Shown here in pieces: positions 17,064-25,354 of a DNA stretch of 44,744 nt. Numbering within the stretch: position 1 is the stretch's first letter; each line of letters opens with the position of its first letter. The translations under genes were made by a program, and so were the position numbers. Below the pieces are notes generated by a model. It was not told the origin of the DNA and made no database searches. It saw nothing but the letters and a program-made list of their open reading frames with translations. Origin of the DNA: Bacteroidaceae bacterium (lineage in GTDB: Bacteria; Bacteroidota; Bacteroidia; Bacteroidales; Bacteroidaceae); the NCBI GenBank assembly GCA_017965425.1, contig JAGCPY010000037.1, positions 1-44,744 on the forward strand, read 5' to 3'.

Positions 17064-17256
17064 ACACCAATCCTATTATTTACGATAAATTATGGTAATT
17101 CGTGTCTTTAATGAAGATGATTCGCGTTAATAGCTTCATGTTCAATGATTTCTCTTTTTTTAGCGTACACCAATCCTATTATTTACGACAAATTATGGTA
17201 ATTCGTGTCTTTAATGAAGATGATTCGCGTTAATAGCTTCATGTTCAATGATTTCT
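17064..17256 (+). repeat. Tandem 90-bp direct repeat
   Basis: 17064-17153 and 17167-17256 are nearly identical (one difference seen, GATAAAT versus GACAAAT) with a period of 103 bp. Both begin ACACCAATCCTATTATTTAC and end TTCAATGATTTCT. Each is preceded by a T-rich stretch. No coding potential is apparent. Confidence 0.92.
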
Positions 17257-17272
17257 TTTCTTCTTGCCCGGC

Positions 17273-17372
17273 ATCCCTCACCATCCCTCACCAATCCCTC
17301 ACCCATCCCTCACCTGCAAACGTCTGACTAACAATGAGATTGCTTTCATGGTGAGGGATTGAGGGATTTTTT
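17273..17372 (-). repeat. GAGGGAT-rich inverted element, right copy
   Basis: This is the inverted partner of 16671-16767. ATCCCTCACC units repeat four times at 17273-17325, followed by a different core and GGTGAGGGATTGAGGGATTTT. Together the two copies bracket a 505-bp segment that contains the tandem 90-bp repeats. Confidence 0.85.
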
Positions 17373-17426
17373 GCTGAAAATCCATGGGAGAGCCGAGAAA
17401 GCAGGTGTTGCTTCCTCTTCTGTCCT

Positions 17427-17464
17427 GAACGTTTAAACCTTCTGCCTCGAACGTGTACACCTTC
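17427..17464. promoter_or_regulatory. Operator-like pair of near-palindromes
   Basis: GAACGTTTAAACCTTC (17427-17442) and GAACGTGTACACCTTC (17449-17464) are 16-bp near-palindromes exactly 22 bp apart, two helical turns. They lie about 130-170 bp upstream of the promoter of the 1095-aa secreted protein. Binding by a dimeric regulator is inference. Confidence 0.45.
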
Positions 17465-17593
17465 CTTCGCTCATGCACATACATTCGCCGTCAATGTACG
17501 CATAAACAGACCCTTACGGCAAAGAAAAACAGAAAAATTAGTAGCTTTAACAAACTTTAAATAGAAGATGATAATCCATATATGTTTTTTCTG

Positions 17594-17601
17594 TACCTTT
17601 G
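17594..17601 (+). promoter_or_regulatory. Promoter of the 1095-aa secreted protein gene
   Basis: TACCTTTG is an exact -7 element 50 bp upstream of the ATG at 17651, giving a leader of about 43 nt. No TTTG is seen at the -33 position. Confidence 0.65.
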
Positions 17602-17650
17602 CGCCCGATTTTGAGAAAACCAATTTAAATAACAATAACTTAATCACAAC

Positions 17651-20600
17651 ATGAAGAAATTTCTACTTCTTTTATGCACCCTGCTGGGAACAGTGGGGGC
17701 ATGGGCTACGGTCACTCAGCCGACGTTGACGACTGATCCGAACAATCCTACGTATTATGTCATTAAGAATTTCCGTTCTGGCAAGTATGCAAATTATGTA
17801 AATGCCAGCACACAAATGACTCAGGAGGCTACCGCTTCCCTAAACACTCTTTGGTATTTCGTGGAGAATGGCAGTGGCGTCAGCATTGTTCCTGCCGCTG
17901 ACCCGACAGTTAAATTGGCTACAGTTTCCAGTGCTACTGCAGATGGTGCCGTTTGGTATGTAGCGGAGAATAAAATCAACAAGGGTTATTTTGCCATTAG
18001 TCTTAACAGTGGTCAGAACTCCAACTGCTGGGATGCGAATTCTGCAGGTACTCTGGTTGGAACTTGGCAACCTTCAACTACTGACTATGCAGGCACCTCA
18101 TGGGTTATCGCAGAGACGGTTGTGACCAAGGCAGATATCGATGGCAGTACGCTCTCTACAGCGCTTTCAAATTCGTCATTTGCTATTCAGAAGGCCGAAG
18201 CCATTGCACGTTTAGGTGCCCTCTCTTCACTCGCCGTATATACGGATGCTAATTTAACAGCCGCTCGCAATGCTTCTGACGCTTCTGCCTTGAATACTGC
18301 TCTTGAGGCTTTCAATACTAATTTAGTCATGCTTTGCCGTAGCAATAAGTATCTGAATGTCGGTGAATCTGGCGGCTCGTTTGAGACGACACAATCAGTT
18401 ATCCAACTCGTTTCAGCTGGTGGTGGCGCTTTCTATCTGAAAGGTAAATCATCTGAGAAATATCTGGGATCAGTTGCAGCGAGCACAGCCATTGGTTCTG
18501 ATGATACCCCGACCACAGCATTCTATTTCGAACCATGGAATGGATATACGGTGGCTCATCCCACGAATACTTCTTATTATGATTACCAGTATATCCACAA
18601 TGGTGGCAGTGGTTGTGTCGGTTGGAACCCTGCTGAAGTCAATACACAATTTACCATCTCAGAACCTTTCCTCACAGGTATTTCGGAAGTCAACGCTAAC
18701 AAGGCCTATTACATCACCACTGCAGATCGTGGTGCATGGATGGTTGAAAATAGCGGAACAGCCGTTACTTCAACGACTAAAGCTGGCTTTGCTCCTATGA
18801 AGGCAGATCCCAAACAACAGTTCGCTTTCATCGCCCACAACAATAACTATTATCTTTACAGTGTCAGCGCTAAGAAGTTTGTCAGCAAGTCTGGAAGCTA
18901 TACAACCCTAACGGATATCGCCGGTGATAATGTATCCTTGTTGGCTACAACCAACACCGGTTATCCTACTGTTGTGGCTTTCCAAGACGGAGCCTATCAA
19001 GGTGCTGTTTCCAATAACTATACTCCTGCTGTAATCACGTTCTGGAATGATTTGAATGACGGCGGTAACCAAGCTATAATCGCCGAGGTAGCAGACTTCG
19101 ATCCGACTGAGGCCTTGGAGACCTTTAATACTACTGTAGATGTAACATACGAAGTTCGTGATGGTGAAACATTGATTGCAAGTGAAGTTGTCACTCAAGC
19201 AAAGAACTCTGCCGTTGCTGTTCCAGCATCGTTGCTCACCCAGACATTTGTCTATGACTACACTCCGAGTGGATCTATTGGAACAACCGATTGCACCATC
19301 ACTGTCGCTCGCACAATAAAGAGTGGTGTGATTACTTCTTTGTCAGGCTTGAGCAATAGCAAGGCATATAGATTGGTAACAGAGCGCGGTACTTTCACCA
19401 CGGATAACGGTGAATTAGCAAACACCGCGAAGAGTGGTTCGAGCTATACCATATATAACTTCGCCATCGTGTATTACGATGGGACGGATGACAATACAGA
19501 TAACGGACATTATTATCTTTGGAGTGTACAGGATAGCAGGTTTGTTGCTGGCAGCGGAACAGCTTTGACCGAAACTCCTACAGCTATTACATTGAATGCT
19601 TTGACAGGACCTTTGTTCAAGTTCCAGTGTGGTTCCAATTATATGAACTGTAATGCTAATGGATGTAGTTTCGGATCTTGGAGCACGACAGACGCAGGTA
19701 ACTCAGTTGCCATCATCGAGGCTGCAGATTTCGACCCCACTCCGGTCATCAATGCTATTACTAATGTTGCGTCTAGCGTAGTGGCTAACATCAAGCCCTT
19801 CTTCGATGCTGCTGGCAGTGACTTGTTCCAGCTGAAATCATCTGTCGCTTCGGCATACAATGAAACATACACGGCAGCTCTGACAATGTGCAGCACAGCC
19901 ACTTATGATGAGTTGTTGGCAGTTGTGAGCAATGCTGATAACTTCAATCTTCCCCAAGCTGGCAAGTTCTATCTCGTGAAGAACAACTATAATGGTAAGT
20001 ATATGCGCGCAACGGCCAGCGGCGTAGGCAATGTGAAGGCTGATTTGACAGCCGAAGAAGCAGCCAAGGATGCTTCGGCACATTTCACCTTCGTGGAAAA
20101 CGCTTCTCATCTTTATATGAGTACTCAAGGAGTTTATCTCAATTGGGTTTGGGGAAGGACAGCTGGATATGAAGCACAGATAAGTACATCTTTCGACAAG
20201 TATGTTCACTTCGCTGTTCCCGCTCCTGGCGTAGGTGCATTCTCCATTGCATACGGAAATGGTGTGGACAGTTATGCTGGTTATCTGGGCGCTGGATTCT
20301 ATACCCTTAAGGATACAGAAACGAAAGTCGTTGCAGGTAGTCCCACAGACCAGACCCATGAAATGGCCCAGTGGACTTTCGAGGAAGTGTCAACCTTGGG
20401 CATCACGCTCAATGGTCCTGTCGATGGTAAATACTATGCTACCCTCTGCGTGCCCTTCGACATCACGGCGCTCGACGGCGCAACTGCTTACACACTGGCT
20501 AAGGTTGGAACGACGTTGAATACTACGGAGATTAATTCGATTCCTGCCGGTACGCCTGTACTGCTTGAGGGTACAGCAGCTTCTGCCACTGCTACCATCG

Positions 20601-20938
20601 CCGCCGCCGCTTCTACTACTATTTCTACAAGTACTGCTCTGACAGGTCAGTACTTTGCTTCAGCCTTCGATGGCGCAACGAACTACACGCTCGGAACCGA
20701 CGATTCCAAGATCGGTTTCTTCCATTGGGATGGCACAACGCTGGCTGCGAACCGTGCATATATCGCCGGTGGCAGCAATGTCAAAGGCTTCTATCTGAAT
20801 TTCGATGAAGCGGATAAGATTAGTGAAATCGCTGGTGCAGCAAATGAAGGTGAGATCTATAACCTCGCAGGTCAGCGCTTGAACAAGCTGCAGCGTGGCG
20901 TGAACATCGTCAACGGTAAGAAAGTGCTCGTCAAATAA
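17651..20938 (+). CDS. Large secreted repeat protein with Prevotella-type C-terminal tail
   Basis: This 1095-aa protein is not recognised as an enzyme. It has a Sec signal peptide (MKKFLLLLCTLLGTVGAWA). At least four related units recur: YYVIKNFRSGKYANYV, AYYITTADRGAWMVENSG, AYRLVTERGTFTTDNG and FYLVKNNYNGKYMRATASG. Each is followed by aromatic-rich strands such as YYLYSVSAKKFVSKSG, a pattern resembling ricin-type beta-trefoil or other carbohydrate-binding repeats. The last 200 residues (KYYATLCVPFDI, PAGTPVLLEG, GTTLAANRAYIAG) resemble the end of the secreted protein at 24236. It finishes IYNLAGQRLNKLQRGVNIVN..., a sorting-like tail. It seems AT-richer than neighbouring genes. A small peptide gene follows. 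A surface binding role is inference. Confidence 0.8.
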   Translation: MKKFLLLLCTLLGTVGAWATVTQPTLTTDPNNPTYYVIKNFRSGKYANYVNASTQMTQEATASLNTLWYFVENGSGVSIVPAADPTVKLATVSSATADGAVWYVAENKINKGYFAISLNSGQNSNCWDANSAGTLVGTWQPSTTDYAGTSWVIAETVVTKADIDGSTLSTALSNSSFAIQKAEAIARLGALSSLAVYTDANLTAARNASDASALNTALEAFNTNLVMLCRSNKYLNVGESGGSFETTQSVIQLVSAGGGAFYLKGKSSEKYLGSVAASTAIGSDDTPTTAFYFEPWNGYTVAHPTNTSYYDYQYIHNGGSGCVGWNPAEVNTQFTISEPFLTGISEVNANKAYYITTADRGAWMVENSGTAVTSTTKAGFAPMKADPKQQFAFIAHNNNYYLYSVSAKKFVSKSGSYTTLTDIAGDNVSLLATTNTGYPTVVAFQDGAYQGAVSNNYTPAVITFWNDLNDGGNQAIIAEVADFDPTEALETFNTTVDVTYEVRDGETLIASEVVTQAKNSAVAVPASLLTQTFVYDYTPSGSIGTTDCTITVARTIKSGVITSLSGLSNSKAYRLVTERGTFTTDNGELANTAKSGSSYTIYNFAIVYYDGTDDNTDNGHYYLWSVQDSRFVAGSGTALTETPTAITLNALTGPLFKFQCGSNYMNCNANGCSFGSWSTTDAGNSVAIIEAADFDPTPVINAITNVASSVVANIKPFFDAAGSDLFQLKSSVASAYNETYTAALTMCSTATYDELLAVVSNADNFNLPQAGKFYLVKNNYNGKYMRATASGVGNVKADLTAEEAAKDASAHFTFVENASHLYMSTQGVYLNWVWGRTAGYEAQISTSFDKYVHFAVPAPGVGAFSIAYGNGVDSYAGYLGAGFYTLKDTETKVVAGSPTDQTHEMAQWTFEEVSTLGITLNGPVDGKYYATLCVPFDITALDGATAYTLAKVGTTLNTTEINSIPAGTPVLLEGTAASATATIAAAASTTISTSTALTGQYFASAFDGATNYTLGTDDSKIGFFHWDGTTLAANRAYIAGGSNVKGFYLNFDEADKISEIAGAANEGEIYNLAGQRLNKLQRGVNIVNGKKVLVK

Positions 20939-20956
20939 TCATAGGTAACTGATTTT

Positions 20957-21037
20957 ATGTCTTGAATTCGTGGATGCATTCGTGTCTCGAATTCATGTAA
21001 AAAGAGAACAAAAGGTTTATCCACGAATTCAAGACAT
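20957..21037. repeat. 18-bp perfect inverted repeat downstream of the 1095-aa gene
   Basis: ATGTCTTGAATTCGTGGA (20957-20974) is exactly complementary to 21020-21037, with a 45-nt loop. Partial copies (CTCGAATTCATG, ATTCAAGACAT) lie in and after the loop. There is no T-run, so it is more likely an mRNA-stabilising structure or repeat scar than a terminator. Confidence 0.75.
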
Positions 21038-21086
21038 CCATTACATCATCTATTCAAGACATCAATATTAATCAATGCATACAACA

Positions 21087-21272
21087 ATGAAAAAGATATA
21101 TCAAACACCAGAGTTGCAAATCACCGAGTTGCAGATGCAGGACGGCATCCTGCTTGGTTTGTCCGAGACCGAGGTCGAAGGGAGTAAGGGTGGCTGGGTC
21201 AAGGAAGACCGTGGCTCAGCTCGTGGTTCCCAGGCCAACTACAACGTTTGGGACGAAGACTGGAGCAAGTAA
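21087..21272 (+). CDS. Small peptide of the MKKxYxxP type (61 aa)
   Basis: No known function is recognised. The 61-residue product starts MKKIYQTPELQITELQMQDG; an ATG 12 bp upstream (MHTT) is possible but the MKK start fits relatives better. It is hydrophilic, with no full signal peptide, and ends in an acidic-aromatic motif NVWDEDWSK. A similar gene is at 25355 (KKQYMKP... ending NVKWDNWE). Each lies directly behind a gene for a secreted protein with the YDLxGR-like tail. Such short genes are frequent in Prevotella. A precursor peptide or a surface-complex component are both conceivable; this is inference. Confidence 0.75.
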   Translation: MKKIYQTPELQITELQMQDGILLGLSETEVEGSKGGWVKEDRGSARGSQANYNVWDEDWSK

Positions 21273-21307
21273 GTTTAGCTTCATCATTACATAGTCATAT
21301 TTTGAGG

Positions 21308-21336
21308 AGGCCGGGCTGTAAAGTCCGGCCTTCTTT
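21308..21336 (+). terminator. Intrinsic terminator after the 61-aa peptide gene
   Basis: AGGCCGG (21308-21314) pairs with CCGGCCT (21325-21331) and is followed by TCTTT. It closes the unit 17651-21272. Confidence 0.85.
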
Positions 21337-21433
21337 CGATTTGGGAAAAGGTGACTATGTGATGCCGTATTCGTCAAGAACCCATCTGCTTTCTGCTGTT
21401 CGTTGGCGATAAATCTTCTTTTTTGAATCTTTC

Positions 21434-21466
21434 TTTGGTCGCAATAAGAAAAATGTTGTACCTTTG
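21434..21466 (+). promoter_or_regulatory. Promoter of the membrane coiled-coil protein gene
   Basis: TTTG at 21434-21437 and TACCTTTG at 21459-21466 are 21 bp apart, a full Bacteroidetes promoter. The leader is about 25 nt. Confidence 0.85.
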
Positions 21467-21497
21467 CGCATGAAAAAATGATAACGACAACGAAAAC

Positions 21498-22376
21498 ATG
21501 AAAAAGAAGACAATGATTGTGGTGGCGGTGCTGACGTTGGTGCTGTTGCTGGGTGCATTGGTTTATCTGGTTTTCTCCCTGAAGGCGAGTAACGAGCAGA
21601 ACCAGCAGATGCTGGAACTGGCCGAGATGGACAAGCTGGAGATGCAGAACGAATATGAGAGCTTTGCACGCCAGTATAACGAGATGAAGACGCAGGTGAA
21701 CAACGACTCGCTGATGGCTCAGCTGGAACAGGAACAGCAACGCACACAGGAGTTGCTCGAAGAGCTGCAACGGACGAAGGCTGCCGATGCCGCAGAGATT
21801 ACCCGCCTGAAGAAGGAACTGGCCTCGATGCGCCAGGTGCTGAAGAGCTTCGTGGCCGAGATAGACTCGCTGAACCGCCTGAACGAACGGTTGGAGAGTG
21901 AGAATGAGGACCTGCGCCAGCAGCGTCAGCAGCAGCAACAAAGGATTACCACACTGTCCGAGGAGAAGGAATCGCTCTCAGACAAGGTGGCCATTGCCAG
22001 TCAGCTGGATGCAACGGGCATCTACGTGAAGGCACTGAACAAACGCGGAAAGGAAGCGAAGAAGGTGGCTGACGTGAAGAAGTTCCAGATTGGATTCGCC
22101 ATCTCGCGCAACGTCACGGCGGCAGCAGGAAACCGCACGGTTTACGTCCGCATCCTCAAGCCCACGGCTGAGGTGCTCGACGGGGGCGGGACGTTCGCTT
22201 TTGAGAACCGCACCCTGCCCTACAGCATCCGCAAGGACATCGAGTACAACGGCGAGGAAACGCCCGTCACCGTCTATTGGGACGTGAACGAGATGCTCGT
22301 CGCCGGACAATACCGCGTTCAGATTTTCGCCGACGGAAAGAATATCGGAGGGGGAAGCATCAGTTTTGAGAAATAG
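21498..22376 (+). CDS. Membrane-anchored coiled-coil protein of unknown function
   Basis: The 292-aa protein has one N-terminal transmembrane segment (about residues 5-27, MIVVAVLTLVLLLGALVYLV) that could be an anchor or uncleaved signal. A long Glu/Gln-rich coiled coil runs from about 30 to 160. A C-terminal globular beta domain (about 180-292) contains VKKFQIGFAISRNVTAAAG, RTVYVRILKP and VTVYWDVNEMLVAGQYRVQIFADG. This layout occurs in conserved hypothetical proteins of Bacteroidetes; no catalytic motif is visible. The C-terminal half most likely faces the periplasm. It has its own promoter. Confidence 0.82.
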   Translation: MKKKTMIVVAVLTLVLLLGALVYLVFSLKASNEQNQQMLELAEMDKLEMQNEYESFARQYNEMKTQVNNDSLMAQLEQEQQRTQELLEELQRTKAADAAEITRLKKELASMRQVLKSFVAEIDSLNRLNERLESENEDLRQQRQQQQQRITTLSEEKESLSDKVAIASQLDATGIYVKALNKRGKEAKKVADVKKFQIGFAISRNVTAAAGNRTVYVRILKPTAEVLDGGGTFAFENRTLPYSIRKDIEYNGEETPVTVYWDVNEMLVAGQYRVQIFADGKNIGGGSISFEK

Positions 22377-22388
22377 AGGAAGCCTCGT

Positions 22389-22847
22389 GTTTAAAGTTTA
22401 AGGTTTAAAGTTTAATGAGGAATGTATTTCAGCAGTGAACACTTTGCATATCGTAAACTTGTTGTTTACCAGCACGCAAGAGCTTTCAACAAGGCTGTCT
22501 ATATATTACAAAAGAAGTTCCCTGTTGAAGAACGTTTTGCGTTGTGCGATCAAATGCGCAGGGCTGCCTCATCAATACCCTCAAACATAGCCGAGAGTTC
22601 TGGACGAATCTCAAAAAAAGAAAAGCTTCGCTTCATTGAATATGCCCAAGGTTCTCTTTCTGAGACGATGAGTCAGTTGGAACTATCCTATGATGTAGGC
22701 TATATCACACAAGAGGAACTTGACTCAATGGACGATCAGGCATCGAATATTCAAAAGATGTTGTCGGGTCTCTATAAATCTTATTTAGAATAGAAGCTTA
22801 AGCATTAAACATTTCACATTAAACTTTAAACATTAATCTTTAAACTA
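22389..22847. repeat. AT-rich inverted-repeat cassette enclosing the four-helix-bundle gene
   Basis: GTTTAAAGTTTAATG (22403-22417) is exactly complementary to CATTAAACTTTAAAC (22817-22831). A further GTTTAAAGTTTAA lies at 22389-22401 on the left, and a degenerate CATTAATCTTTAAAC follows on the right. The repeats enclose one short gene and almost nothing else, suggesting a small mobile or formerly mobile unit. Confidence 0.65.
22422..22793 (+). CDS. Four-helix-bundle protein (23S rRNA intervening-sequence protein family)
   Basis: The 123-aa protein belongs to the S23/four-helix-bundle family, first noted inside intervening sequences of 23S rRNA genes and related to Avd proteins of diversity-generating retroelements. 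The family motifs are visible: FAYRKLVVYQHARAFNKAVY at the N-terminus, LCDQMRRAASSIPSNIAES in the middle and ISKKEKLRFIEYAQGSLSETMSQLELS after it. Length is typical. It does not lie in an rRNA gene, and no reverse transcriptase is visible nearby. It is enclosed by inverted AT-rich repeats. The molecular role of solitary copies is unknown; nucleic acid binding is the usual suggestion. Confidence 0.93.
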   Translation: MYFSSEHFAYRKLVVYQHARAFNKAVYILQKKFPVEERFALCDQMRRAASSIPSNIAESSGRISKKEKLRFIEYAQGSLSETMSQLELSYDVGYITQEELDSMDDQASNIQKMLSGLYKSYLE

Positions 22848-22854
22848 AGAATAA

Positions 22855-24231
22855 ATGGAAGCAGTATTCTCTTACATCATCAGTCTCGGTGCATCGGTCA
22901 TGATGCCCATCCTGTTCACCATCATCGGCCTGTGCATCGGCCTGAAGTTCGGCAAGGCGCTGCAGAGCGGCCTCTATGTGGGCGTTGGTTTCGTCGGTCT
23001 GGGAATCGTCACGGCGCTGTTGACCACGAACTTCAACGGTCCGCTGACGAACATCTCCGACATCTACCATCTTCAGCTGAATATCTTCGACATGGGCTGG
23101 CCTGCAGCTGCTGCCGTGGCCTACAACACCGCCGTCGGAGCCCTCATCATCCCCATCTGCCTGGGCGTGAACTTCCTGATGGTTCTCACCAAGACCACGC
23201 GCACCGTGAACATCGACCTCTGGAACTACTGGCACTTCGCCTTCATCGGCGCTGTGGTGTATTTCGTGCAGGGTCAGAGCCTCGGATGGGGCTACTTCGC
23301 CGCCATCACGTGCTATATGTTCACCCTCGTCATGGCCGACCTGACTGCCGAGAAGTTCCAGAAGCACTACGACTTGGAAGGCATTAGCATCCCGCAGCCT
23401 TTCTGCCAGAGCTTCGTGCCTTTTGCCATCGGTATCAACTGGCTGCTGGATAAGATTCCAGGCTTCTCCAAGCTCGACATCGACGCCGAAGGACTGAAGA
23501 AGAAGTTCGGCGTGCTGGGCGAACCCCTCATCCTCGGCGTCATCGTGGGAGCGCTCATCGGTGCTCTCAGCGTGAAGGAATGGAACAGCGATGCTGCCAA
23601 GACCATCCTCTCACTGGGCGTCATCATGGGCGCCGTGATGGAACTCATCCCCCGCATCACCAAGCTGTTCATCGACGGTCTGCTGCCCATCAGCCAGAAG
23701 ACCAAGGAAGTGGTGGAGCAGAAGTTCAATGGCAAGAAGGTGCACATAGGCATGTCGCCCGCCCTCGTCATCGGTCATCCCACCACGCTGGTGGTCTCGT
23801 TGCTGCTCATCCCCACGGTGCTGTTCCTGGCCGTCATCCTGCCTGGCAACCAGTTCCTGCCATTGGCTTCGCTGGCCGGCATGTTCTACCTCTTCCCCAT
23901 GGTGCTGCCCATCACGAAGAACAATGTTGTCAAGACCTTCATCATCGGTCTCGTGGCTCTCATCTTCGGTCTGTACTTCGTCACGGACATGAGCGCAGAC
24001 TTCACGGCTGCTGCCAACTCCGTCTATGCTGCTACTCAGGACGCCGCAGCACGCGTTCCCGACGGTTTCCTGGCCGGTGCCCTCGACTTCTGCTCCTCGC
24101 TCATCGGATGGGTTATCTTCCGCGCCTGCAAGAGCCTCGACTACATCGGCATGGGACTCCTCTCCGGCTTCACGGTGGTCATGATGTTCATCAACCGCAG
24201 ACGAATTATTGCTGACGAGAAAAGGGCATAA
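22855..24231 (+). CDS. Orphan PTS galactitol-type EIIC permease (GatC-like)
   Basis: The 458-aa polytopic inner-membrane protein matches the galactitol-specific IIC family. It has many hydrophobic segments, the N-terminal GASVMMPILFTIIGLCIGLKFGKAL, the central NIDLWNYWHFAFIGAVVYF, and the loop MSPALVIGHPTTLV near the substrate site. No IIA, IIB, HPr or enzyme I gene is present in the window, and Bacteroidetes generally lack a working PTS. The protein therefore probably transports without phosphorylation, perhaps a sugar acid or polyol. It starts 8 bp after the AT-rich cassette and its stop is 4 bp before the next gene, suggesting an operon with the secreted proteins. I give no symbol because galactitol specificity is unproven. 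Confidence 0.88.
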   Translation: MEAVFSYIISLGASVMMPILFTIIGLCIGLKFGKALQSGLYVGVGFVGLGIVTALLTTNFNGPLTNISDIYHLQLNIFDMGWPAAAAVAYNTAVGALIIPICLGVNFLMVLTKTTRTVNIDLWNYWHFAFIGAVVYFVQGQSLGWGYFAAITCYMFTLVMADLTAEKFQKHYDLEGISIPQPFCQSFVPFAIGINWLLDKIPGFSKLDIDAEGLKKKFGVLGEPLILGVIVGALIGALSVKEWNSDAAKTILSLGVIMGAVMELIPRITKLFIDGLLPISQKTKEVVEQKFNGKKVHIGMSPALVIGHPTTLVVSLLLIPTVLFLAVILPGNQFLPLASLAGMFYLFPMVLPITKNNVVKTFIIGLVALIFGLYFVTDMSADFTAAANSVYAATQDAAARVPDGFLAGALDFCSSLIGWVIFRACKSLDYIGMGLLSGFTVVMMFINRRRIIADEKRA

Positions 24232-24235
24232 GACA

Positions 24236-25342
24236 ATGATAACACGCAAATTATACACACTGCTGATAGTTGTGCTAATGCTTCTTGTTACCCAAGGAGT
24301 AAGGGCACAAACAGAGTGTTTTATTTTTGGAGATGTTAATCAGACCATTATCAAGGGGCTAACGGAAGAAGGTATGGCTGCTATTGAGCTGACTATTCCA
24401 GGCTCGGTTGAACTAGTTAAGGCTGGTGCCTTCGCCTATGCCAGCTCAACATTGACCGACCTCACCGTTGACGGCGGTAATCCTGAGTTTGAGAGCGATG
24501 TGCTGAGCGCTGTTAAGTTCTCGCTGAAAACCATCAATGTTGGTAATGGTATGACGGCAACTAACATTAAGACCATGCTGGCCACACTTGGTGCCAGGGA
24601 AGCCTTGGAAACGGTTGTTATCGAAGGATTTGTTGGTACTTCTGATGTCGTTTGGGATGATATGACAAACGAACTTACATCGGCAGTCCATGTAATCCTG
24701 CCAGCAACTTTGGTAAACTACCAAGAGTTCGGTAATGCAAAAGTCTATGGTCGCTTCACTATCAATGGCGAGCTGGCCACAACCTGCGTTAATGCCTCAT
24801 TTGTAGATGTTGATGATGGTTCCAACTTTCTGTTCTATATTCCGATCTCAGTGGAGGATGAGAATCGAATCAAGATTCAGCGAGTAAAATACATACAAGG
24901 ACGCAAAGGTGTGATGATTCATAACACAACTGGAACTGCCGTCAATGCTGATCTGTTATTAGATGACGGAACAGATTCGACTCGCCGAAAGCAAGACAAC
25001 GAAACATACCAGAGCAACATGCTTGTCGGCGTGACATCCCCCACAACTATCGGAGCTACCGATGGCAACAACACCAACCTCATCCTTTATCAAGGAGCCT
25101 TCCACCCCATTTCCGGCGGCACGATTCCCGCCAATCGCGCTTACCTTCAAATTCCAACTAATGTATGGGATACAATGAACGTGAGGCAATTGACATTCAA
25201 CTTCGATGATTTAGAAACGGGCATTGATATTGTCACAGAGGACATAAATGTCACTGGCATTTACGATCTCACAGGCCGTAAGGTCTCTATACCTCGAAAA
25301 GGCGTTTATATCCGCAATGGCCGAAAGTCTTTCATCAAGTAA
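24236..25342 (+). CDS. Secreted BspA-like protein with C-terminal sorting-like tail
   Basis: The 368-aa product starts at MITRKLYTLLIVVLMLLVTQ, a Sec signal ending at VRAQ; the frame is open upstream but overlaps the permease gene. Residues about 35-165 look like BspA-type leucine-rich repeats (IELTIPGSVELVKAGAFAYA, LETVVIEGFV, AVHVILPATL). The second half contains IQGRKGVMIHNTTGTA, NMLVGVTSPTTIGATDG and GGTIPANRAYLQIP, resembling the C-terminal part of the protein at 17651. It ends GIYDLTGRKVSIPRKGVYIR.... It follows the permease by 4 bp and precedes a small peptide gene by 12 bp. A surface or adhesive role is inference. Confidence 0.82.
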   Translation: MITRKLYTLLIVVLMLLVTQGVRAQTECFIFGDVNQTIIKGLTEEGMAAIELTIPGSVELVKAGAFAYASSTLTDLTVDGGNPEFESDVLSAVKFSLKTINVGNGMTATNIKTMLATLGAREALETVVIEGFVGTSDVVWDDMTNELTSAVHVILPATLVNYQEFGNAKVYGRFTINGELATTCVNASFVDVDDGSNFLFYIPISVEDENRIKIQRVKYIQGRKGVMIHNTTGTAVNADLLLDDGTDSTRRKQDNETYQSNMLVGVTSPTTIGATDGNNTNLILYQGAFHPISGGTIPANRAYLQIPTNVWDTMNVRQLTFNFDDLETGIDIVTEDINVTGIYDLTGRKVSIPRKGVYIRNGRKSFIK

Positions 25343-25354
25343 CAAGACGAACTT

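Larger units (their letters stand above)
16235..17650. other. 1.4-kb repeat-rich intergenic region without genes
   Basis: No convincing coding sequence lies between radA and the gene at 17651; the short open frames lack initiation signals and coincide with repeats. The region holds a dispersed repeat (16399-16545), two inverted copies of a GAGGGAT-rich element (16671-16767 and 17273-17372), and a tandem 90-bp direct repeat (17064-17256). It also has hairpins at 16943-16976 (GGCAAAAGCAT/ATGCTTTTGCC) and 17009-17027 (CCCAGGGC/GCCCTGGG, followed by a long T-run), and an operator-like pair at 17427-17464. Confidence 0.75.

Noticed and set aside
21308-21336. Possible attenuator or riboswitch before the coiled-coil gene
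   Set aside because: The hairpin is upstream of that gene's promoter and simply terminates the preceding unit.
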